In this document: piece after piece, positions 27,484 through 36,448 of the stretch
How the letters are laid out: the number at the start of each line of letters is the position of its first letter
Position numbering within the stretch: the stretch's first letter is position 1
The notes under the pieces: generated by a model
Seen by the model: the letters and a program-made list of their open reading frames with translations, nothing else
Databases searched by the model: none
Told to the model about the DNA's origin: nothing
Assembly: GCA_016703665.1 (NCBI GenBank)
Contig: JADJBS010000016.1
Location: 62,001-126,000 of the forward strand
Length of the DNA: 64,000 nt
Source of the DNA: Candidatus Defluviibacillus avedoerensis
Lineage (GTDB): Bacteria; Pseudomonadota; Gammaproteobacteria; Burkholderiales; Burkholderiaceae_C
Direction of reading: 5' to 3'
Made by a program: the position numbers and the translations under genes

Positions 27484-27499
27484 TTGCGCAATTGCGTAA
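27484..27499. promoter_or_regulatory. DmpR/XylR-like upstream activating sequence
   Basis: TTGCGCAATTGCGTAA is a near-perfect 16-bp palindrome and agrees with the XylR/DmpR half-site pattern TTGAnCAATTGnTCAA at about 11 of 16 positions, including the central CAATTG. It lies about 180 bp from the sigma-54 promoter, in the usual enhancer range, and 78 bp before the regulator gene, so it may also mediate autoregulation. In the rest of the 27212-27576 gap I found nothing definite. Confidence 0.6.
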
Positions 27500-27576
27500 A
27501 TTTATGAAATGGCCTTCTCCGTTATGGCATTAGGAGGCCTGATACCTCTCCCGAATGCCTCTCAATAGGAGCCTGC

Positions 27577-29424
27577 GTGGCCCATCACTCCTCTTCAAGT
27601 CAAGCACCTCGCATTGAAGTCCCCCAGCTGGTGGTGGACATGAAAATGCCGCAGATTCGCGAGCTGGCGAATCGTCTGCGGTTCTCGCCTGACGAGGGGC
27701 GCATCTGGATGGACAAGCGCCGGGTGGTGCTCATTCAGTCAGAGACATTCGCCGACTTGCGCGAGGAACTGATCGCGGGGCTGGGTCTAGACAAGGCGCG
27801 CGGCTTGTTGACGCGCATCTACTATGCCGCCGGACAACGCGATGCGGAAGATGCCGTGAAGGCAGCCGGTACCAACGCCACATTGCGCGACCTGTTGGCC
27901 GTGGGGGGCATGATGCATGCGCTACAAGGCTACTTGCTGCCAGAGCGAGGCGGGGAAGGCCTCGCTGTGGGCGACCCCCGAAGAGACGACTACTGCGGCG
28001 AAGCCTACTGGAAGGAGTCCCTTGCTGATGAGGTTCACATCAAGCAGCATGGCATCGGGTCCTACGCTGTTTGCTGGAACGCTGTGGGCTATTCCTCCGG
28101 GTTCCTGACGCGCTGCGCGGGGCGCAGCATCCTGGTCCGGGAGGTCGAGTGCCGGGCCTCCGGCAGTGCGCGTTGCAGGATCATTGCCAAGCCCGCCTCG
28201 CAGTGGGAGGACGCTGCCGATGATCTGCGCTTTCTCGAAACCGAGCCATCGCCGCATCCGCACGTGTATGTGCCTCTGAGCGCGCGGCTTGACACCTCCA
28301 ATCCGGATGTTTCCCGGGCGCCCAAGCCGGTAGGCGGTGGTCCGCAAACCGAAGGCTCGGCCTTCGTTGGAACTTCGACCGCGTTCTATGTGCTTCAGCA
28401 CAAGATCGACTGCGTTGCGCAGACGCAGGCCACGGTCTTGCTTCTGGGCGAAAGTGGTGTGGGAAAGAGCCTGATCGCCCGCGAAATCCATAAGCGAAGC
28501 GACCGCTCGACAACCCAGTTTGTCGAGGTCAATTGCGCGGCCATTCCCGAGCAGTTGGTCGAGTCGGAACTGTTTGGTGTGGAGAAAGGCGCGTTCTCCG
28601 GCGCCTCGCATTCCCGGCCAGGACGCTTCGAGGCTGCCCATGGAGGAACGCTTTTTCTTGACGAGATCGGCACGCTCAGCATGACCGCCCAGGGGAAGTT
28701 GCTGCGCGTGCTGCAAAACGGCGAGATGGAGCGCCTTGGCAGCAACAAGACCATTTCAACCGATGTGCGCGTGATTGCAGCAACCAACGAAGACCTGAAG
28801 GTCGCCGTGCGCGAAGGAAGATTCCGTGGCGACCTCTACTTTCGCCTGAATGTGTTTCCGATCTCGGTGCCACCGCTGCGTGATCGACGCGACGACATTC
28901 CACTGCTGACCGATCGCCTCCTGACTCGCTTCGCAACGCGCCATGGTCGGAATATTTCAGGTATCGCCACGCGTGCGATGCAGGCCTTGTTGCATCACAC
29001 CTGGCCCGGCAATATCAGGGAACTGGAAAACGTCCTGGAGCGCGCAGTGATCATGGCCCAACGCGATGAGCTCCTCGACATCCATCATCTGTCCAATGCA
29101 GATGCAACCCTGATTTCGTCAAGTTTCTTTGGTGTCAGTAGAACTGGACAACTCACGTCCAACGCAAACGCCGATTCTGCCGGATCAGAGCAAGTGCTCA
29201 GTGAAAAAACCAGTTTATCGATCAGCGAACTGGCCGAGCAAATTGTCGGCACCGGCATGGGGCAATGGACAGAGATCGAAGACGCTTTGGTCCACGCGGC
29301 GATCAAACAGACCGGTGGCAACATCAAGCGGGCAGCGGCTCTTCTGGGACTGTCCAGATCGCAACTTGACTACCGCTACCGGAAAATGGGCCGCCCCTTC
29401 GACCGCGGGACAGATCCGGACTAG
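27577..29424 (+). CDS. Sigma-54-dependent activator with V4R effector domain (DmpR/XylR/MopR family)
   Basis: A 615-aa regulator with an N-terminal XylR_N plus V4R sensor (about 15-205). Counterparts of the four MopR zinc ligands are present (Cys166, Glu189, Cys192, Cys200), so an aromatic-effector pocket is likely. The AAA+ domain follows: Walker A GESGVGKS (291-298), sigma-54-contact loop GAFSGA (338-343, Thr replaced by Ser), Walker B GGTLFLDEIG. The C-terminal Fis-type HTH is GGNIKRAAALLGLSRSQLDYRYRKMG. The start is GTG with TAGGAG upstream. It faces the meta-cleavage operon and should activate its sigma-54 promoter when an aromatic effector binds. Confidence 0.93.
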   Translation: MAHHSSSSQAPRIEVPQLVVDMKMPQIRELANRLRFSPDEGRIWMDKRRVVLIQSETFADLREELIAGLGLDKARGLLTRIYYAAGQRDAEDAVKAAGTNATLRDLLAVGGMMHALQGYLLPERGGEGLAVGDPRRDDYCGEAYWKESLADEVHIKQHGIGSYAVCWNAVGYSSGFLTRCAGRSILVREVECRASGSARCRIIAKPASQWEDAADDLRFLETEPSPHPHVYVPLSARLDTSNPDVSRAPKPVGGGPQTEGSAFVGTSTAFYVLQHKIDCVAQTQATVLLLGESGVGKSLIAREIHKRSDRSTTQFVEVNCAAIPEQLVESELFGVEKGAFSGASHSRPGRFEAAHGGTLFLDEIGTLSMTAQGKLLRVLQNGEMERLGSNKTISTDVRVIAATNEDLKVAVREGRFRGDLYFRLNVFPISVPPLRDRRDDIPLLTDRLLTRFATRHGRNISGIATRAMQALLHHTWPGNIRELENVLERAVIMAQRDELLDIHHLSNADATLISSSFFGVSRTGQLTSNANADSAGSEQVLSEKTSLSISELAEQIVGTGMGQWTEIEDALVHAAIKQTGGNIKRAAALLGLSRSQLDYRYRKMGRPFDRGTDPD

Positions 29425-29714
29425 CGCCCATTGGGATCTTTACGTCGGCTTAGCGCACGTCCGATGCTGAATGAATGCATTTGTTGACCTAGCCAACTAT
29501 TCATCATCCGGTGGCGATGCAAATCTTGGACTATTGATCGCACCTGAAAATTGTATCTACGCCTGAACAACAATGCCAAAGCAGGTATTCGCGAAGTACC
29601 GCTTCGTGCCCCAGGCAGAAACATACCTCGTTTTTCCACCGGGTTTGTTGCTCGGCGTTTAGGCATGACAATGCCACATAACCCGCACCCTGTGAGCCGA
29701 TTCCAGCAAATCAT

Positions 29715-31031
29715 TTAGCTGCCAACCAGTTCGCCCAGCCTCTCCAGCAAGTCAACCATGGCAGGCCGCTCAGCAGGCACTGGGGACAAGCAAGCCTGGG
29801 CCAACGTCTGCACTTGTGCGCCAGTATCAGCGTCCGTTGCTTCGCCTGCCGTGTGGGCCGACAACTCCTCCAGCAGGCAACCAAAGGCGCGGACTTCCAG
29901 CGCTTGAAGCTGTCGGCACAAGGCGGCGTCCCCCGTGGGTAACAGGGTGGCCGCGCCAAAGTCGCTCAGCACAGCGTCGCCCACGGCGGGGTTCCACAAT
30001 ATGTTGTGGGCATACAAGTCACCATGCATCACGCCTTGCCTGTGCAAATGGGCAACGGCCTGGGCCAGGCCAAGCGCAAGTGTCAAGAGAATGCGCTGGG
30101 GCATGCGCAGGTCACTGGGGTAGATGTCGCGAGTGCAACTGTCCAGGCTGGGCGGCCCGGCCAGGTTGACATGGCTGGTGGGTATCAAAGGCAGCAGCAG
30201 ACCCGGCGTTCCATCTGGATGGCCTTGCAACTCGGCCACAGGGGTACACAGGGCGGGGTGTTGACCAGCGGCGCGGCAGGCGGCCAGTTCGTGCTCGGGC
30301 AGGCCGTCGCTGGTGACGGTGCCTTTGAACAGTTTGAGTGCAAAGGCCTGGCTGGCATCTGGCGCGATCTGGGCGGCATAGACATGGCCCGAGGCACCCT
30401 CGCCCAGTCGCGGGCCCAATTGAAGGTGGTGCCAGTTCACACCGGCAATGGGTGCGGTTGGTGGCCTTGTCCAGCCCAGCGGGTTTCCGGCCAGGGCTAA
30501 CCAAGTGAGACGCGGCAAGGAGGTCAACCAGCCAGGCAAGCACGTCAATTGGTTGGCCGCCAGCCGGATCAGCTCCAGCCTGGTGGCCTGAGCCAAGGTG
30601 TCTGGCAGGTTTTGCAGCTGATTGCCTGCCAGCATCAGCTTTTGCAACGCGGGCCGCTCACCCAGCTGGGGTGGCAAACGGGACACCTCGTTGTCGGTCA
30701 AGATCAGCCAGCGCAGGGCGGGTGGCAAAGCAGTGCTGGGGACATGGGCAATTCGACACGCTTTGAAGCCAACCACTTGCAGACCAGGACATTCGCCCAG
30801 CACCTCGGGTAAATGTGTGAACGGGTTGTCCGAACAAAAGATCACTTTCAGCCGCTTGAGGCGTGACAAATCATCTGGCAGGCGGGTCAGCTGGTTACCT
30901 GAGAGGTTAAGCACCTCCAGTGTGTCTGACAACTCAAACACTTCGGGCGGCAGTTGGTGCAGGCCGCATGACAGGTCCAGTCGGCGTGTGCCAATCAACG
31001 CGCCGCTGCGCAGTTCTTGGAGGGTATGCAT
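29715..31031 (-). CDS. Leucine-rich-repeat protein fused to a Ser/Thr protein kinase domain
   Basis: The N-terminal half (about 15-200) has seven or more leucine-rich repeats of about 23 residues (TLEVLNLSGNQLTRLPDDL, LRWLILTDNEVSRLPPQL and so on). The C-terminal half is a eukaryote-like kinase: glycine loop LGEGASGHVYAAQ, the lysine in FALKLFKG, catalytic loop HGDLYAHNIL (HRD written HGD, Asp kept) and SDFGAA for the Mg-binding DFG. No signal peptide or membrane helix, so it is cytoplasmic. I chose ATG 31031, since the ATG at 31049 falls in the icd terminator. It lies downstream of icd on the same strand, behind that terminator. Substrate unknown. Confidence 0.88.
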   Translation of the reverse strand: MHTLQELRSGALIGTRRLDLSCGLHQLPPEVFELSDTLEVLNLSGNQLTRLPDDLSRLKRLKVIFCSDNPFTHLPEVLGECPGLQVVGFKACRIAHVPSTALPPALRWLILTDNEVSRLPPQLGERPALQKLMLAGNQLQNLPDTLAQATRLELIRLAANQLTCLPGWLTSLPRLTWLALAGNPLGWTRPPTAPIAGVNWHHLQLGPRLGEGASGHVYAAQIAPDASQAFALKLFKGTVTSDGLPEHELAACRAAGQHPALCTPVAELQGHPDGTPGLLLPLIPTSHVNLAGPPSLDSCTRDIYPSDLRMPQRILLTLALGLAQAVAHLHRQGVMHGDLYAHNILWNPAVGDAVLSDFGAATLLPTGDAALCRQLQALEVRAFGCLLEELSAHTAGEATDADTGAQVQTLAQACLSPVPAERPAMVDLLERLGELVGS

Positions 31032-31047
31032 GCTTGTGCCCGAGCCC

Positions 31048-31083
31048 AAAAAAAGGGCAGTTGGCTTGTGGCCAACCGCCCTT
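31048..31083 (-). terminator. Rho-independent terminator of icd
   Basis: On the minus strand, AAGGGCGGTTGGC pairs with GCCAACTGCCCTT (one mismatch, 5-nt loop) and runs straight into seven T residues. It lies about 45 bp beyond the icd stop codon and just before the LRR-kinase start. Confidence 0.88.
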
Positions 31084-31125
31084 ACTGCAGAGTGAGTGCT
31101 GGCTCAGGGTTTAAGGCTCAAGCCT

Positions 31126-33357
31126 TTACGCCTTCACAGCAGCGATGGCTGCGTTAAACGTGGCGCTGGGGCGCATGATTTCTGCGGTTTTAGCCACGTC
31201 AGCCATGTAGTAGCCCCCGATGTCGACCGGCTTGCCTTGCACGGCGCGCAGCTCTTCGACAATGGTTGCTTCGTTGTCGGTCAGGCTCTTGGCCAGACCT
31301 GCGAACTGGGCGGCAAGGGCGCTGTCTTCGGTTTGCGCGGCCAACTCTTGCGCCCAGTACATCGACAGATAGAACTGGCTGCCACGGTTGTCCAGCTGAC
31401 CGGTCTTGGGACTCGGGCCCTTGTTGTTGGCCAGCAGCTTGCCAGTGGCAGCATCCAGGGTTTTGGCCAGTATCTTGGCGCGGTTGTTGCTGGTTTTGAT
31501 TCCCAGATCTTCCAGGCTCACAGCCAGGGCCAGGAATTCACCCAAGGAATCCCAGCGCAGGTGGTTCTCCTCGACCAGTTGCTGCACGTGCTTGGGCGCA
31601 GAGCCACCCGCACCGGTTTCGTACATGCCACCACCAGCCATCAGCGGCACGATGGACAGCATCTTGGCGGAGGTGCCCAGTTCCATGATGGGGAACAGGT
31701 CGGTCAGGTAGTCGCGCAAGATGTTGCCTGTGGCACTGATGGTGTCGAGACCACGGATCACACGCTCCAGCGTGTAGCGCATGGCACGCACCTGGCTCAT
31801 GATCTGGATGTCCAGGCCATTGGTTTCGTGCTCGTGCAGATACATCTTGACCTTGCGGATCAACTCGGCCTCGTGCGGACGGTAAGAGTCGAGCCAGAAC
31901 ACCACAGGCATGCCGGAGTTGCGCGCGCGCGTCACGGCCAGCTTCACCCAGTCGCGAATCGCAGCGTCCTTGCACTGGCACATGCGCCAGATGTCACCTG
32001 CTTCGACGTTCTGGCTCAGCAGCACTTGGCCGGTTTCGTTATCGGTGATGTTGGCAACGCCGTCTTCGCTGATTTCGAAGGTCTTGTCGTGCGAGCCGTA
32101 TTCCTCAGCCTGCTGCGCCATCAAGCCCACATTGGGCACGGTGCCCATGGTCTTGGGGTCAAACGCACCATGCCATTTGCAGAAATTGATGATTTCTTGG
32201 TAGATGCGCGCAAAGGTGGATTCGGGCATCACAGCCTTGACATCCTTCAGGCGGCCGTTGGCGTCCCACATCTTGCCGCCGTTGCGGATCATGGCGGGCA
32301 TGGAGGCATCCACGATCACGTCGTTGGGCGAGTGGAAGTTGGTGATGCCCTTGGCAGAATCGACCATGGCCAGCTCGGGGCGGTGCTCGTGGCAGGCGTG
32401 CAGGTCGCGCTTGATTTCGTCTTGCTTGCTTTGTGGCAAGGAGGTGATCTTGTCGTACAGGTTGGCCATGCCATTGTTGACATTGACACCCAACTCTTTG
32501 AACAAGGCACCGTGCTTTTCAAAGGCTTCGCGGTAAAAGATCTTGACGCAGTGGCCAAACACGATGGGGTGAGAGACCTTCATCATGGTGGCCTTGACGT
32601 GCAGCGAAAACATCACGCCTGTCTTGCGTGCGTCTTCGATTTCTTTTTCATAAAAGTCGCACAGCGCCTTCTTGCTCATGTACATGCTGTCGATCACCTC
32701 GCGGTCCAGCAGCTTGGTGCTGGGCTTGAGCACAATGGTCTTGCCACTCTTGGTGACGAGCTCCATGCGCACATCGCGTGCTTTGTCCAGGGTCATGGAC
32801 TTTTCGCCGTGGTAGAAGTCGCCTGCATGCATATGCGACACATGCGAGCGGGATGCTTGGCTCCATTCGGCCATGCTGTGCGGGTTCTGGCGGGCGAATT
32901 CCTTGACTGCCTTGGGGGCGCGGCGGTCCGAGTTACCTTCGCGCAGCACGGGGTTCACGGCACTACCCATGCACTTGTTGTAGCGCACACGCAGGGCTTT
33001 CTCTTCGTCGTTCTGAGGCTGCTCGGGGAAGTCCGGCAGCTTGTAGCCTTTGGATTGCAGCTCGCGAACAGCAGACACCAACTGGTTTTGCGATGCGCTG
33101 ATGTTGGGCAGTTTGATGATGTTGGTGTCTGGCAGCAGGGTCAGGCGGCCCAATTCAGCCAGGGTATTGGGTACACGCTGTGCATCGGTCAAAAACTCGG
33201 GAAATTCGGCCAGAATCCGCCCCGCGACAGAGATGTCGGCTTCCTCCACGTCGATGTCAGCCGCGCCGACAAAAGTACGAACCACAGGCAAAAAGGCTGC
33301 CGTGGCCAACAGGGGGGCTTCATCCGTCAGGGTGTAATAGATCTTTGACTTGCTCAT
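31126..33357 (-). CDS. icd: Isocitrate dehydrogenase (NADP+), monomeric type
   Basis: The 743-aa protein has the full length of monomeric IDH (about 740 residues) and matches it throughout: [23 protein letters not shown] at the N terminus, [42 protein letters not shown] for substrate binding, and [19 protein letters not shown] in the C-terminal part. It converts isocitrate to 2-oxoglutarate and makes NADPH. The ATG at 33357 is preceded by AGAGGAAG; a longer frame to 33402 would add 15 residues. It has its own terminator (31048-31083) and a striking inverted repeat upstream (33395-33421). Confidence 0.95.
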   Translation of the reverse strand: MSKSKIYYTLTDEAPLLATAAFLPVVRTFVGAADIDVEEADISVAGRILAEFPEFLTDAQRVPNTLAELGRLTLLPDTNIIKLPNISASQNQLVSAVRELQSKGYKLPDFPEQPQNDEEKALRVRYNKCMGSAVNPVLREGNSDRRAPKAVKEFARQNPHSMAEWSQASRSHVSHMHAGDFYHGEKSMTLDKARDVRMELVTKSGKTIVLKPSTKLLDREVIDSMYMSKKALCDFYEKEIEDARKTGVMFSLHVKATMMKVSHPIVFGHCVKIFYREAFEKHGALFKELGVNVNNGMANLYDKITSLPQSKQDEIKRDLHACHEHRPELAMVDSAKGITNFHSPNDVIVDASMPAMIRNGGKMWDANGRLKDVKAVMPESTFARIYQEIINFCKWHGAFDPKTMGTVPNVGLMAQQAEEYGSHDKTFEISEDGVANITDNETGQVLLSQNVEAGDIWRMCQCKDAAIRDWVKLAVTRARNSGMPVVFWLDSYRPHEAELIRKVKMYLHEHETNGLDIQIMSQVRAMRYTLERVIRGLDTISATGNILRDYLTDLFPIMELGTSAKMLSIVPLMAGGGMYETGAGGSAPKHVQQLVEENHLRWDSLGEFLALAVSLEDLGIKTSNNRAKILAKTLDAATGKLLANNKGPSPKTGQLDNRGSQFYLSMYWAQELAAQTEDSALAAQFAGLAKSLTDNEATIVEELRAVQGKPVDIGGYYMADVAKTAEIMRPSATFNAAIAAVKA

Positions 33358-33394
33358 TGTCTTCCTCTGAATCAGGGTTGGATAAATACGTCTA

Positions 33395-33421
33395 ACAGAC
33401 AAATGTACAAAATTTGTCTGT
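33395..33421. promoter_or_regulatory. Perfect 10-bp inverted repeat in the icd promoter region
   Basis: ACAGACAAAT (33395-33404) and ATTTGTCTGT (33412-33421) are exact reverse complements with a 7-bp spacer. It lies 38 bp upstream of the icd start codon and 131 bp before the broken PPOX gene on the other strand. No T-run follows, so an operator for a dimeric regulator is more likely than a terminator. The regulator is not evident in the window. Confidence 0.6.
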
Positions 33422-33551
33422 CACGAAGCTGATAGCTGGCCCCTATTGTGCGCAAACCTGAGGCAATCTGCCTTGGTCCAGCTCAATTTCGCGCAAAAAC
33501 CCTGGAAGCAGCTGTGCTTGCCCTCACCGGGCATCGCGCTACAGTTGGGGA

Positions 33552-34158
33552 ATGTTGATTTCCTCGATATCAGAACTTCGTGGCCTTTATGGCCCTGCCC
33601 GTGAGCGCTCGGTCAAGAAAGAGCTTCCCAGCCTCGATCACCATGCCTTGCAATTTGTCAGCCTGTCGCCTTGCTTGGTGCTTGCCAGTTCGGGCATGCG
33701 CGGCGAGCTGGACGCATCACCCCGCGGCGGTGAGCCTGGTTTTGTGAAGGTGCTGGACGCCAGCACCTTGCTGATTCCGGATTCACCTGGCAACAACCGG
33801 CTGGATTCGCTGGAGAACATCATCCAGACCGGCCAAGTAGGCTTGCTGTTTTTGGTGCCTGGGATTGACGAAACCCCTGCGCGTTAACGGATCGGCGGTG
33901 CTGTCGCTGGACGATGCCGACCTTGCACTTTGCACCGACGCCATACGTCGGCCCAAGCTGGTGATCCGCGTGACAGTGAAGGCCTGCTACCTGCACTGCG
34001 CCAAGGCACTGATGCGCTCACACCTGTGGGATGCATCCCGTCATGTGGAACGTAGCCAGATGCCTTCGATGGGTGAAATGCTGCGTGACCAGATTGGCGG
34101 TGACATACCCGCAGAAACACAGGAACAAATGCTGGCACGCTACGCGCTGGACCTGTAG
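33552..34158 (+). pseudogene. Pyridoxamine 5'-phosphate oxidase-like FMN-binding protein, frameshifted
   Basis: Two frames together encode one PPOX-family protein of about 202 residues (split-barrel flavin fold, MSMEG_1061-like subgroup). The first frame has FVSLSPCLVLASSG...RGGEPGFVKVLD...LIPDSPGNNRLDSLENIIQTGQVGLLFLVPGIDET. The second carries on with LRVNGSAVLS...KACYLHCAKALMRSHLWD. Removing one C from CCCC (33874-33877) gives the continuous family reading GIDETLRVNGSAVLS. Either a recent mutation or a base-calling error. Such proteins bind FMN or F420; the substrate is unknown. Confidence 0.75.
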
Positions 34159-34206
34159 CCGCCAGCCCCCGCTCCTATTCATTTATCAACTCTAGCTATT
34201 TCCTCA

Positions 34207-34680
34207 ATGACTTCTGAATTCAGTTTATTTCCCCTGGGCTGGGCCCACTACCTGGCGGGTGGCCTGATCATCGGACTGGGCGTGGCGCTGCTGTTTGTGT
34301 TGACCGGTCGCATTGGCGGCATGAGCACGGTGTTCTCCTCCACCTGGTCTTACGGGGTCAAAACCCGATTCTTCCAGCAGGCACGGTTCACAAGCTCTCG
34401 CGACTGGCGCCTGGTGTATGCAGTGGGCTTGATCGTTGGCGCGCTCGTTTGGTGGCTAGGCTTTGCCGACGGCGCTGAGCAGCGCACCCAGGTGCCCGTG
34501 TGGCAATTGTTGGTAGGCGGTTTTTTTGTGGGCTACGGCGCGCGCCTGGGCAACGGCTGCACCTCTGGCCACGGCATTTGTGGGCTTGGATCGCTGCACC
34601 TGTCATCGCTCTATGCTGTGCTGACCTTCATGGCGACTGCTTTCCTGACCGCCAACATCGTCAGCAGGTGGCCCGCATGA
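34207..34680 (+). CDS. YeeE/YedE family membrane protein, first half
   Basis: A 157-aa membrane protein with about four hydrophobic helices and the YeeE/YedE signature GARLGNGCTSGHGICGLG (about 117-134). The Cys residues of such motifs carry the transported sulfur species (thiosulfate or sulfane sulfur) in characterised relatives. It overlaps the next gene by four bases (ATGA), and the pair forms the common two-subunit version of the transporter. Sulfur import fits the sulfur-assimilation theme elsewhere in the window but is family-based inference. Confidence 0.85.
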   Translation: MTSEFSLFPLGWAHYLAGGLIIGLGVALLFVLTGRIGGMSTVFSSTWSYGVKTRFFQQARFTSSRDWRLVYAVGLIVGALVWWLGFADGAEQRTQVPVWQLLVGGFFVGYGARLGNGCTSGHGICGLGSLHLSSLYAVLTFMATAFLTANIVSRWPA

Positions 34681-35084
34681 GCGCCGCGCGCGGCCTAGCC
34701 ACCCTGGTGGCGGGTGCTTTGTTTGGCTTTGGCCTGTCAGTGTCTACCATGGTTCGCCCCGAGGTGGTCTTGAGTTTTTTGCGCTTTCAAGACTTTGGGC
34801 TGATGCTGGTCATGGGTGGGGCCGTCATGGTCACCCTGGCAGCCTACAAGCTTGCGCCCCGTCTGATGAAGCGCCCTGTGCTGGACGACCACTTTCATGC
34901 CCATGCCAGCAGCTGGAACCGCGACACCGCCGTGGGCGCGGCCCTGTTCGGTGTGGGCTGGGGCCTGTGCGGCGTATGCCCCGGCCCAGCCATTGCGGGC
35001 CTGGGCACGGGCAACTGGGATTTGCTCTGGGCGCTGGCTGGCATTGCAGCAGGGGCCTTGGTGCAGGGGCTGCGCGCCAAATAG
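34677..35084 (+). CDS. YeeE/YedE family membrane protein, second half
   Basis: A 135-aa membrane protein with three to four helices and the second conserved loop FGVGWGLCGVCPGPAIAGLGTG (about 90-111), including the cysteine pair typical of the C-terminal half of YeeE. Its ATG overlaps the stop of the first subunit gene, so the two are coupled and probably form one transporter. It is convergent with the flavin hydroxylase gene, four bases away. Confidence 0.85.
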   Translation: MSAARGLATLVAGALFGFGLSVSTMVRPEVVLSFLRFQDFGLMLVMGGAVMVTLAAYKLAPRLMKRPVLDDHFHAHASSWNRDTAVGAALFGVGWGLCGVCPGPAIAGLGTGNWDLLWALAGIAAGALVQGLRAK

Positions 35085-35088
35085 CGCC

Positions 35089-36264
35089 TCAGTCCAGCGC
35101 CACCCGCAAGGGATCGTAGGGATACAGCCAGCCGTTACGCGACGCCGCGATATTGCGGTCATGGAAGGCTTTTTTCATCTCGGCGGCGTCAGCGATGTGG
35201 TACAGGTCTGCCATTTCGGTGGACTCATTGACCACGCGTGCTGCACGGGGGGCCCGGTGGTTCTGGTAGACCTGCAGAGCGTCGGCAAGTGGCCTGTTCA
35301 TGTCCAGAGCGCGCGCCAGCACGGCTGCATCCTCAATGGCCATGGCAGCGCCTTGTGCCATGTAGGGCAAGGTGGGGTGCACCGCATCGCCGAGCAGGGT
35401 AACGCGGCCGGTGCTCCAAGTCATGACGGGTTTGCGGTTGTTCAGCGCCCAACGGTAGCATTGGTCACGGTCGACTGCTTCAATGGCAGCGCGCACAACC
35501 GGATGCCAACCCGCATAGTCCTGGTCCAGTTCGCTCCAAGGCTGTTTGGTGGTCCAGGACTCCTCCTCCCAGGGGCGTTCCACACAGCCAACAAAGTTAA
35601 GCAATGTGCCCGCTCGCATGTAATACATCACGGCGTGGTTCTTGGGGCCACACCAGATGGACGACACCACGTCGGGGCGTAAATCCACCGGGATATGCTG
35701 GGTTGGGATGCACAGGCGCCAAGCCACCTGGCCCGTGAAGACAGGCGGATCAGCGTTCACCACATGCTGGCGGATCACCGACTTGATGCCGTCTGCGCCT
35801 ACGATCAGGTCAGCCTGGATTTTTTGTCCATCGCCGCAAACCAATGCGACATGGGACTCGGCCTCATCCACTCCCACCGCCCGAACGCCCAGCTGCACGG
35901 CGGCAGGGTCAAGCCGATTGACCACATCCATCAGTCCAGCATGCAAATCCACCCTGTGAATCTGGTAATACGGCGCACCATGGGTCTGTTCGTGGATCGC
36001 CCCAAGCTTGATCTCATGCAGCAACTCTCCTGTGTCGAAGCGCCGGAACTCAAACGCCTTGGGCTTGACCGAAACGGCCTCCAAATGCGCACGCAGCCCA
36101 AGCTCATCCAACACCTTGACGGCGTTAGCACTCATTTGCACAGCGGCGCCCACTTCGCCCACCTGCGCCGCCTGTTCATACACTCGTACCCTGTGGCCCT
36201 TTTGAATCAGACAAGCCGCCGCGGCCAGCCCTCCAATGCCTGCACCCACCAATGCGATGTCCAT
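35089..36264 (-). CDS. FAD-dependent aromatic monooxygenase (salicylate/6-hydroxynicotinate hydroxylase-like)
   Basis: The 391-aa flavoprotein has the Rossmann motif IALVGAGIGGLAAAACL (3-19), DLIVGADGIKSVIRQHV in the middle (about 153-169) and VTLLGDAVHPTLPYMAQGAAMAIEDAAVLA near the C terminus (about 283-312). PYMAQGAAMAIEDA and the C-terminal sequence resemble NicC and salicylate hydroxylases. It would hydroxylate an aromatic acid, with or without decarboxylation. It is divergent from the SDR gene, and a perfect palindrome at 36330-36345 lies between them, so both may share one regulator. Confidence 0.88.
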   Translation of the reverse strand: MDIALVGAGIGGLAAAACLIQKGHRVRVYEQAAQVGEVGAAVQMSANAVKVLDELGLRAHLEAVSVKPKAFEFRRFDTGELLHEIKLGAIHEQTHGAPYYQIHRVDLHAGLMDVVNRLDPAAVQLGVRAVGVDEAESHVALVCGDGQKIQADLIVGADGIKSVIRQHVVNADPPVFTGQVAWRLCIPTQHIPVDLRPDVVSSIWCGPKNHAVMYYMRAGTLLNFVGCVERPWEEESWTTKQPWSELDQDYAGWHPVVRAAIEAVDRDQCYRWALNNRKPVMTWSTGRVTLLGDAVHPTLPYMAQGAAMAIEDAAVLARALDMNRPLADALQVYQNHRAPRAARVVNESTEMADLYHIADAAEMKKAFHDRNIAASRNGWLYPYDPLRVALD

Positions 36265-36329
36265 AGCAACCTTTCGTTGAAATGCACGACTTTTCCCGTG
36301 CCAAGTAGCGTTGTATGCTATGGGCGATA

Positions 36330-36345
36330 CGTTAGCATGCTAACG
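36330..36345. promoter_or_regulatory. Perfect 16-bp palindrome between divergent oxidoreductase genes
   Basis: CGTTAGCATGCTAACG reads the same on both strands. It sits 66 bp upstream of the flavin hydroxylase and 104 bp upstream of the SDR gene, where an operator for a MarR- or TetR-type dimer would control both. No regulator gene lies next to it, so the binding protein must be encoded elsewhere. Confidence 0.6.
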
Positions 36346-36448
36346 GCAAATACCCTAACAGACCATGCATGCGCCGATGGCGATGCGTGAGTGACAGAGT
36401 TCGCCGCCAAGGTCACACACAATCGACAGCTTGCCTAGGAGACACGCT

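Noticed and set aside
29425..29714. A minus-strand 97-codon frame after the sigma-54 activator
   Set aside because: No RBS, no similarity and unusual composition; the interval appears to hold no gene and no clear terminator.
31096..33348. A 750-codon open frame on the plus strand opposite icd
   Set aside because: It is the mirror of a highly conserved 743-aa enzyme; long antisense frames arise from high GC at third positions. It has His/Val-rich nonsense composition.
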